Origin: Podocnemis expansa
Taxonomy: Eukaryota; Chordata; Testudines; Podocnemididae
Assembly: GCA_007922195.1 (NCBI GenBank)
Contig: ML681995.1
Coordinates: forward strand, 410,314-474,313
Direction of reading: 5' to 3'
DNA: 64,000 nt
Positions 56,704 to 64,000 of the stretch are shown piece by piece. Every line of letters begins with the position of its first letter. Positions within the stretch are counted from its first letter, which is position 1. The notes beneath the pieces are model-generated. The model was not told where the DNA came from. It ran no database searches and was given only the letters and a program-made list of their open reading frames with translations. Position numbers and translations under genes: made by a program.

Positions 56704-59700
56704 GGGTGTGATCTGCCTCTGTAAAAAAGTACCAGAATAGGCCTCTGCACCAATTCACTTAATTTCGAAACCTTATGTTGTATTTAGGCCTTCTGTTGGC
56801 TCTCTGCTCGAGTGAATTTTGCCTTTATTGGTTCCCCAATCAATCTAGAATCTTCTCTCTCCCTCTAGATTGAGTTTCAGCCAACTTATTTTCATCAAGG
56901 ACTGAAACTTATCCAGGCAGCCAGCATGATAATGAAGACATGACCTTGTCTGAGTTCAATAACAAGGTATAGGGCTGCGTGAAATCTGCATATTGATGAT
57001 ATTGAGGCCCAACATATTTAGCACTGTTTTCTCCAGCAGCCCTATATATGTGCTTGGCAGCAAGTGAGAGAGATTAGATCTCTGATGGAGCCTGCTCCAG
57101 AAAGCCCAAGGTGAAATCCTGACCCCATTGGAGCTAATGTCTCCTTTGGTAGCCACGCATGTAGTACATTGTTTGGTGTTCAGCGTATTTACTTTGGAAG
57201 TATAAGAGACAGTTGGTTCTGTTGGGATTCACACATGTGGTGCTGTGGAGAAGGAATTTCATACTAGATAATTATCACTTTGTTATTTAAGACTTATGGT
57301 TCAGTAACATTAAGATGCCAACCAGACCGCAGCTCCATTGTGCTAGACACTTTAAAAAAGTATAGTAAATGACGGTTCCTTCTTAAAGGACATACACTTT
57401 GAAGTAGTTAGACTAGTAACTCCTCTTCTACTGGCAGATAGTTGTTTCACACACAACTCATAATTAAGAGAGTTACACCCTCACAAGAAGATACTATGGC
57501 CCTTGCTGCACAGACAGTAGCATTATAGACAATATATTGCTTTTTGGACAGTAATAAAGAAGGGTATGTGCAGCAAACAGGATGCAATCTGATAGTTCAC
57601 AAGATCATCAAGGCTTTTTCACCGGAAGGGTTACAGAGAGGTGAATTTTGCATTATTGCTAAACTTTGTCCAAAAAATATTTACATATTCTCAGTTTCTG
57701 AGTTTGGCAGGAAGTTTTAAGGCAAAAACACCATGCCCTTCCGTCTGTGGTATATTTAAATGTTCTCTTCGGGTGAGTCATCGGAATTCTGTGGTTTGTG
57801 TATCCTGAAAGGAGAAAAGGCCCTGTGTGATAATCAGGCATAATAAGCAGCTAGCTGTTCTTCTTCTTTTTTTTAAACACTTCTGATAAGGAAGTTCATT
57901 ATTATGTAGGAAGTTTTTGCTGGTAGAATCATACTTTTTAATGTAGCTTTTACTGTCTGGTTAGTTGCATTGTGAATGGACACAGACCTACATTGCTTTA
58001 CTTCTTAACCTTGTACTCTTCCGATGTGTTCCATTATTGTGACAAGAGAAAACCTCCTTCTGGGTGATCTGATGCAGAAGCAAAATTGGAGAGTACCTTG
58101 AGCAATTTTCCACTGAGCAACCTACTGCACTGATATTTTTGAGCTGCTGACATGGCTCAGACTGCCTTGCACCATCTGAACTTCAGCAACAGAAAGAAGA
58201 GTGACAGTCTTCATCAAATGGCTTGAATGTGACAATGATTTGTCAGTGCCTTGAAAACTCTTCAAAGAGCACTGAATTCCCAGTGGCACATTCTCAAAAT
58301 GGTTCTGGCACTGTGTGTTCTGTGCTGGTGTCTGATGTACTCTTTTTTAAGTCAAGATATACAGACTAATGAAGACCGTAGAAGGCAAAGGTTCTGTCAC
58401 TGTGATAGGACAGTTTTAGTTTAGTGGACCAATGCAATGTAAATTGCATAATTAAAACTGTGTTTTATCACTGATTTGCATGGATATTCAGTGTCTGGTT
58501 AGCCCCAGATGGAAATCCTGATGGTAGTCACAGAAGAATTTTTTTCATTAAAAAAAAAAGCGCAGAAATTTCTCACTAAGGAGGTAGCTGTCTCATCTAG
58601 CAAGACTCACCTGATTTTTAAGATTCACATAACCTATCTTTGAACAGACTGCATAGAGAAGCCCCTTTAGGAAGATCTTATTATGTTAAGCTAGAGGCAA
58701 AAGACAACTTCTTGAGACTAATAGCTGATTAATTTAGTAGGAACAAGATTATAAGGATGAACATTGCCCTCGAGGATGGTGGTGCCTGAGACTTGATTAC
58801 ATAGATTAAATAATGGGGTAAAAATGCAGAAGAACTTTCATTCTAAGGAACCTCAAATTGCTTTCTAATCGTGCTCTTGCTTGCTGTACAGTACAGATGC
58901 AGCATTCAAAGGCTTTTGGAACACCAATACCTTTGCAAAATCAGATGTTTGGGTCGTAGTATGCTTAGGTTATATTTTAAGTTCTGCATTCTTAAAAGTA
59001 AAGTGGGTTAGGTATTTTTTTCTCTTTGTCTATAAAAGGACTTTTGTAGGCAAATGTTTGTAAAATAAACTGACAGTGTAAGGCTTGAGGAGACTCTGTG
59101 TGGGGGTGTGTGTGTGTGTGTGTACAAACTGATTCTCAGAAGAGGGGAACAGTATTGTTCTAGATTACACTACAGAGACCTGAGATGGCAGTGTTATTTA
59201 GTCGTGTGCATGCAGGTATACCTTTACAATTAGTTGTGGATGAGGGTTTCTTGGGCACTTACTAGGAACATGAGCATTATGTTTAAAATTATTTACACAG
59301 GTGTTATTTATTCAGTATGTTAATAAGAAGCTGATTGTTTTCTCAATATACTACAGCATACTTCGAGCTTGAGGTAATTGTTATCTTTGTTTATTGGACC
59401 TTACAAGTCTCCAGTGGAAGCTCAACTGTGATTTTAATTTTGACAGTGGTCTAATTAATTAACATTTAGCCCATATTCATAACATCTTTTATTGTCTAAG
59501 CATGGTGGAGTCCTTCACTAATTTGATTTTGATAAAATATGATCAAGTCTTTGTCCATACCTCTAGAACATTGAGGAAGTCATTGTTAACTAGAGTACAA
59601 TACTGTATCAAGGAATGAGAGACATCTAGCAATTCAAATAAAGGATGAAAGATGAAGAGGAGAGCCAACAAGTAAGATATAAAAAGGCTGAGTTCTGGCT

Positions 59701-60561
59701 GTGAAATTCTGGCTCTACTGAAGTCAGTGGCAAAACTTTCTTTGACTTAATGGGTCCAGGATTTCATCCTGTGTTCCTAATATGGTAGCTAATGAAGAGA
59801 AGCTTTAAAGATGGCCAATCTGAAAGCAGGCAAGTGTTTATATTCAATACTACCCTGAAGGGCATAATTAAACTCTGGGTAATATAGTTTCTTTTATAGC
59901 TGGAATTCAATCACTCACGTTTGTATAATAGTCGAAAGGATGTTCATCCATTCCAAAACTGTAGTTTGTAGTTTCCCTGAAGCATAATCAGGAAACTGTC
60001 CATATATAAAGCATTGGATTCTTTGGAAGTGGACGTGGGCATTGCAACTAAAACGAGCCACTTAAGTCCCCATGCAGAATCTGATGTGGATGTAGTTTGT
60101 ATCAACTTTTATTATGGATTAACTGACTGTTTTATTTTAAAAATGTAGGGCTTAATTTGTGTAAGCCATGTTCAAAATTTATTTACGTGAGCTGTCCCAG
60201 GATCTCAAGGGGTTTAGCAGTCATCAGTTATGAATGAGACATTTTAAATTTCTAAATCAAGAATAAATTTGTGGCAGCAACAGAAGTATTTGATGTGCAT
60301 ATAAAATAGTAAATAAATGTTACTGATTGATTTTGTGATCCTTTTATTATTATGTAACTTTTTTTGTATCACAGGGTCCAGAGTTTCTCTTTTCTTTTGC
60401 ACATCGGACTCTGTAAGGGAGTGAAACCATCAGAAAGAAATGAATGTTCCTTTATTTCAGTGCATGAAATAATTTGTCTTTGAAGAAACAGAAAATACAA
60501 TTAGGGGTCAACATGTTGATTCAAGTGCTTTGATTCTGAGCCTTTCATTTTTGATTCAGAA
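56704..60561. other. Long unannotated AT-rich stretch
   Basis: This is the largest run without a recognised transposon. 59690-59785 (gaagtcagtggcaaaacttt) is a fragment of the palindromic amniote repeat. 59400-59500 holds TAATTAATTAA words. No exon can be supported. Confidence 0.45.
59102..59123. repeat. Microsatellite (TG)n
   Basis: About ten TG units with one GGGG interruption at the left. Confidence 0.9.
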
Positions 60562-60664
60562 TCCAAAGGGATAGCCGTGTTAGCCTAGTTCAGTAAAATA
60601 AACAAACAAGGAGACTTGTGGCACTTAAGGATTAATGTTTATTTTTTGCATGAGCTTTCACAAA
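60562..60664 (+). mobile_element. Cry-type SINE, tail cut off by the next MITE
   Basis: Head (ccaaagggatagccgtgtta, gcctagttcag) and body (gagacttgtggcacttaagg) are present, then catgagctttcac stops where the MITE begins. The rest of the tail does not resume after 62350, so the MITE insertion was accompanied by loss, or the SINE was already short. Confidence 0.85.
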
Positions 60665-60783
60665 GGCTATGTCCACACACAGGGAGTTAAATCACCTTAA
60701 CTGGAAGCAATTTAAGTTAAATTGATATAACAATCATTAAATTGATTTAACTAAAATCGATTTAACAGGTCCCCACATAAAAA

Positions 60784-60822
60784 GAAACAAAACAAAAAAA
60801 ACCAACCAACCAACCAACCCAA
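60784..60822. repeat. Simple repeat (AAAC)n(CCAA)n
   Basis: AAAC and CCAA units lie just before a very GC-rich block containing a GCGGCCGC site (about 60829). Confidence 0.9.
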
Positions 60823-61084
60823 CAAGCCGCGGCCGCGGGGCCGGCAAAAAAATTGAACTAGCATGTCCAGGGCAGGACTTGCCAGTTTGATTTAGGAGAA
60901 GGGGAACATGGGAGGTGTGGCAACATGGCCCCCTGGCAGGGCCATGTTGCCACCTAATCCCCTGCCTGGCTTTCCCCAGGAGAGCCAGTGGCAGGGGGAA
61001 AAAAGCCCCCACTGGCTCCAGGCTTCCAGAGCCAAGTGGGGGAAAAGATATCTCCCCAGACTGGCCACAGCCTTCTGGCGCAGC

Positions 61085-61515
61085 CAGGCAGGGGGGAGAT
61101 GGGACCCCATGCTCCTGGCTCCCTCCGCTGCTGCCAGGCACGCGGGGAAAGGAGCCCCGTGCGCCTGGCTCTCCCTGCCGCTGCTGGGCACGCGGGGAAT
61201 GGAGCCCCACACACCCAGCTGTCCCTGTCGAATGCCAGGCACGTGGGGCTCCGTTCCCTGCGCGCCCAGCAGGGGCGGGGGGAGCCAGATGTGCAGGGCT
61301 CCATTCCTGTGCACCCAGCAGCTGCAGGGGATGCTGGGCATGTGGGGCTCCATTCCCCATGTGCCTGGCCAACAGCGGGGGGATGCCGGGAGCGCTGGGC
61401 TCCATTCCCTGTGCACCTGGCCAGCAGCGGGGGATGTGGGGTGCCTGGCAATCCCTCCTCCACTGCCTGGCCAGCGGTGGGTGATGCTGGGGGCCTGGGG
61501 TTCCATTTCCACACT
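61085..61515. repeat. 50-bp minisatellite that inverts at its centre
   Basis: The word ggggaa(t)ggagcccc occurs at about 61094, 61144 and 61194 in one orientation. Its inverse ggggctccattcc occurs at about 61247, 61297, 61346, 61398, a degenerate unit near 61448, and 61498. Spacing is 50 bp on both sides, with the axis near 61226. The array is thus a palindrome of tandem repeats. Confidence 0.88.
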
Positions 61516-62353
61516 CCTCTGGGCCCCCCCAGTCAGGGTCCTGATTCCCTCCCTGGCCAGGGTGCTGTGGGGGTGGGTCTTCCTTCTAGGGTGACATGCA
61601 CCCTGCGGGGAAGGTGAAAGTCATTCAAGTGAAGCAGTGTTGTTTCAAAATAGCATGTCTTAACGGCATTGTTTCAAAACAACCGTTTCGCTTCAACGGC
61701 TGTTTCGATTACCTACTAGGTTTTAACGTTTCAGTTCGAGTTTTGTTTTGCTATGACTTTGCTTCCTACCTGCAGCGGGCTTTGACAGCCCAGCACGGGG
61801 CTGACAGAGTGCGAATGGGGAGGATTCACCCAGCCACGCAGCAGAGTCGGGGAGAAAGGACTCCCCCAGCCAGGTGCTGACAGCGCAGGGCTGTGGGAAT
61901 CCGTTCTCCCCTGCCCTCACTGGGCTGTCTGGGGGGGGGGTGTGCCCTGGCTCCATGGAGCCCTGCCAGGGGACAATGTCCCCTGCCAGGCTCCTGTCGT
62001 CTGAGCCACAGCTGGGGGAAAGTGTCCGCTGCCCAGCTCTGGCCGCAGGGAGCCTAGAGCTGGGCAGGCAGGGGATACTTTTCCCTGTGCTGGGATGCAG
62101 CGGCTGGAACCTGGTAGAGGATTGGGTGGCAACATGGCCCTGCCAGGTGGCCATTTTGCCACACCTCCCATGATGCCCCTCTTCCAATTCGAACTAGCAA
62201 GTCCTGTCTATGGACATGCTAGTTCAAATTGGTTTTCCTACTCTGGACATGTTAGTTCAAATTGACTCAATTCAAACTAATCATAATTAGTTCGACTTGA
62301 TTAGTTCGAATAGAGTCAATTCGAACTAACAGTCTAAGTGTGGACATACCCAA

Positions 62354-64000
62354 GATGATCAGTACCAACATCCTGGCTTTCGTCAGCTATTAAGAGTATA
62401 AGCATCTGGCTTTGCATAGCTCCTATCTTAGATTAGCAAAAGAAGCATTACTGTTTGCAAGCTAGCTGTTAATAGAGGATTACATTTATTTTTTTCTTCT
62501 GAATTAATTTAGTGGCACACATCATAGACATGTGCCTCATCTTCAGTACAACACACCTCCTATTATTGCAGTCCTAGAGACTTCACACAGGTCTAGCTGG
62601 AATGATTGTAAGAGGTGCACAGTTGCAAATTATTTGAGATGATCAATGCCATTTTACTTTGGATTTCAGCCAAAGCATGAATTCATGTCTTCCAAAATGA
62701 AGTCAGTGGACTCATCCACCATACCACTTTACTTTTATTTTTTAAAATTTGTTTTCTTTCTTGATTGTCATTGTTCATGAGATGCCACATTTGTTTGTCT
62801 TCACTGTATGTTATCAGAATACAAAACTATGGATGCATAGACTTAAAAAATAATAATATTCAACATGCACATAAACTTCCATCTGAAAATTGCAAAGGGC
62901 AGCCCAAGCCTTACCTCAGTGCTCCATGGTATACCTGTAAGATGAATAAGAATGTATTATTAGTCTGGTTTTGCACAGGGGGAAATAAGTCACAGAGCAG
63001 ATAAATAACTTTCCTAACAGCTCAAATTAGAATCCACATGTCCTAACTCAGTCTTATGCTATGGCTACTCCAGTTTGATGCCTCCCTGCTACTTCACATT
63101 TCCTTTATATTATTATACAGTAGATGACAAATGCTGGATTCAGCTCCATGTGTACAGATCAGTAGGCTATACCTTTAACTATCTCATTTTGCCATCAGCA
63201 TTTTATTTTGAGTAGACGAAATGGAGTTTTGAATGATTTGGATATAATATCTATTGCATAATGTATGTGCATTTCTGTGCATGTGATTATGAACCCACCT
63301 TTTGAAAAATCTGACTGTAAGGACCAGACTTTGCTTTTCTTACACACAGTGAGTCCCATTTCCCTAAATAGGATTTCTCCCAGAATAGGTTTCACCCCAC
63401 TGAATAAGAGTGGTGAGATGCAACCCTTAAACATCATATAAACCTTTGCAGATGGAAAATACTATTTGAATTCTTATTATAATGTATTATTAAAGGTGAT
63501 CAGTAAATAGGAATAAGAAAACTTCTTTAAATTTGGAAGAGGAAAACTTCCCCAAGTAGAGTGGGAGAAACTTTCATAAAACTCTAAAATTTTGGGGCAT
63601 ATTTCATCATTTTGCACATTGTTAGGTGACCCATCATTCACTGGGTTTATGGCATTATCTCTTTTGTGGAACACATGTGGAACAGAGAGGTAGCAGAAAC
63701 TGTTCTGCAAGGGAGTAAGCATGTTTTAATATATTTTACAGGTTGCTAGTATGTATAAACACACAGGTTGTGTGCTCTGAATGGAACAAGATATCAAAGA
63801 AGAAACAATGCCTTCTGCCAAGCTTGAGCTGCTTTTCCTGGAGTAATTGTGTTAGACAGCAATGAAAGAACTTTAAAAGGAGAGTTATCCACACAAATGG
63901 TTGTGAATGAGCTTGACTAGCCAAACTTTGTCAAGTGGATTCAGCACAGTTGAATATTGCTTGATTTCTTCTATATAATAGAGTGAAGAAAGGGAACAGT
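62354..64000. other. Unannotated AT-rich DNA with a possible MIR-like piece
   Basis: 62945-63060 (gggggaaataagtcacagag, taactttcctaacagctc) may be a diverged antisense MIR core. No other feature can be supported up to the window end. Confidence 0.4.

Larger units (their letters stand above)
60665..62350. mobile_element. 1.7-kb Harbinger-like element with long inverted arms
   Basis: The ends are GGCTATGTCCACACAC and GTGTGGACATACC, with 3-bp flanks aaa / caa. Subterminal AT-rich palindromes (atcgatttaac, gttcgaattgac) lie inside them. Then come GC-rich inverted arms: 60853-60980 and about 62100-62228 read as reverse complements (gaactagcatgtcc / ggacatgctagttc; gggaggtgtggcaacatggc / inverse). 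Translated on opposite strands, both arms start MGGVA.WPPGRAMLPPNPLPG. The centre is a 50-bp-period minisatellite. No transposase is encoded. The many frames up to 228 codons on both strands reflect stop-poor GC-rich repeats. Confidence 0.85.

Noticed and set aside
61085..61515. Regularly spaced repeats reminiscent of a CRISPR array
   Set aside because: The units are contiguous 50-bp tandem repeats without unique spacers, they invert at the centre, and the genome is vertebrate.
60737..61617. Overlapping frames of 186-228 codons on both strands
   Set aside because: They come from the stop-poor 50-bp minisatellite and inverted arms. Similar peptides appear in several frames and on both strands, and no domain is present.

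Overview
This window looks like non-coding vertebrate nuclear DNA, almost certainly from a turtle. The grounds are the repeats: many CR1-tailed, tRNA-derived SINEs of the cryptodiran (Cry) type, CR1 and L3-like LINE fragments, MIR-like CORE-SINEs, hAT elements and short palindromic elements with GGCTATGTCYACAC ends. A soft-shelled turtle (Trionychidae) would fit the SINE variant, but that is inference. I found no convincing protein-coding exon, rRNA or functional tRNA. The open frames of 60-235 codons are chance frames, mostly in GC-rich transposon interiors. The window is best read as intergenic or deep intronic sequence.

Layout. 1-5.2 kb: a palindromic MITE, a GC-rich patch, a MIR-like piece, a GC-rich retroelement remnant, a chimeric SINE and a CR1 3' end. 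5.2-12.6 kb: two hAT copies with 8-bp target duplications, a third hAT-like copy, and a near-identical local duplication around a 10-N assembly gap. 14.7-21.5 kb: an inverted SINE pair, a hAT, and a 2.4-kb CR1 on the minus strand whose dead reverse transcriptase is split by another hAT. 22.4-26.4 kb: a stack of hAT elements inserted one inside another. 27-33.6 kb: SINEs, a palindromic amniote repeat, a conserved-element-like AT-rich stretch, another hAT, a MITE and an L3/CR1 fragment. 35.2-35.9 kb: a solo LTR with a 5-bp target duplication. 38.9 kb: a tRNA-Val-like head joined to a CR1-type tail. 40-45 kb: MIR-like elements, a MITE fragment and purine-rich DNA. 47.1-49.2 kb: a hAT carrying a smaller hAT and a MITE. 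50.7-57 kb: a GC-rich hAT, two MITEs and a 74-bp truncated SINE with a complete target duplication. 60.6-62.4 kb: a 1.7-kb MITE relative with long inverted arms around a 50-bp-period minisatellite that flips orientation at its centre.

The elements interact as a transposition history, not as a pathway. CR1-type reverse transcriptase probably mobilised the SINEs, hAT transposases the short GC-rich elements, and a PIF/Harbinger-type transposase the 3-bp-TSD MITEs. All such machinery in the window is dead. The observations most worth following are the palindromic minisatellite MITE, the nested hAT stack and its target-site pattern, the truncated SINE with a perfect target duplication, the tRNA-Val/CR1 chimera, and the duplication at the assembly gap.
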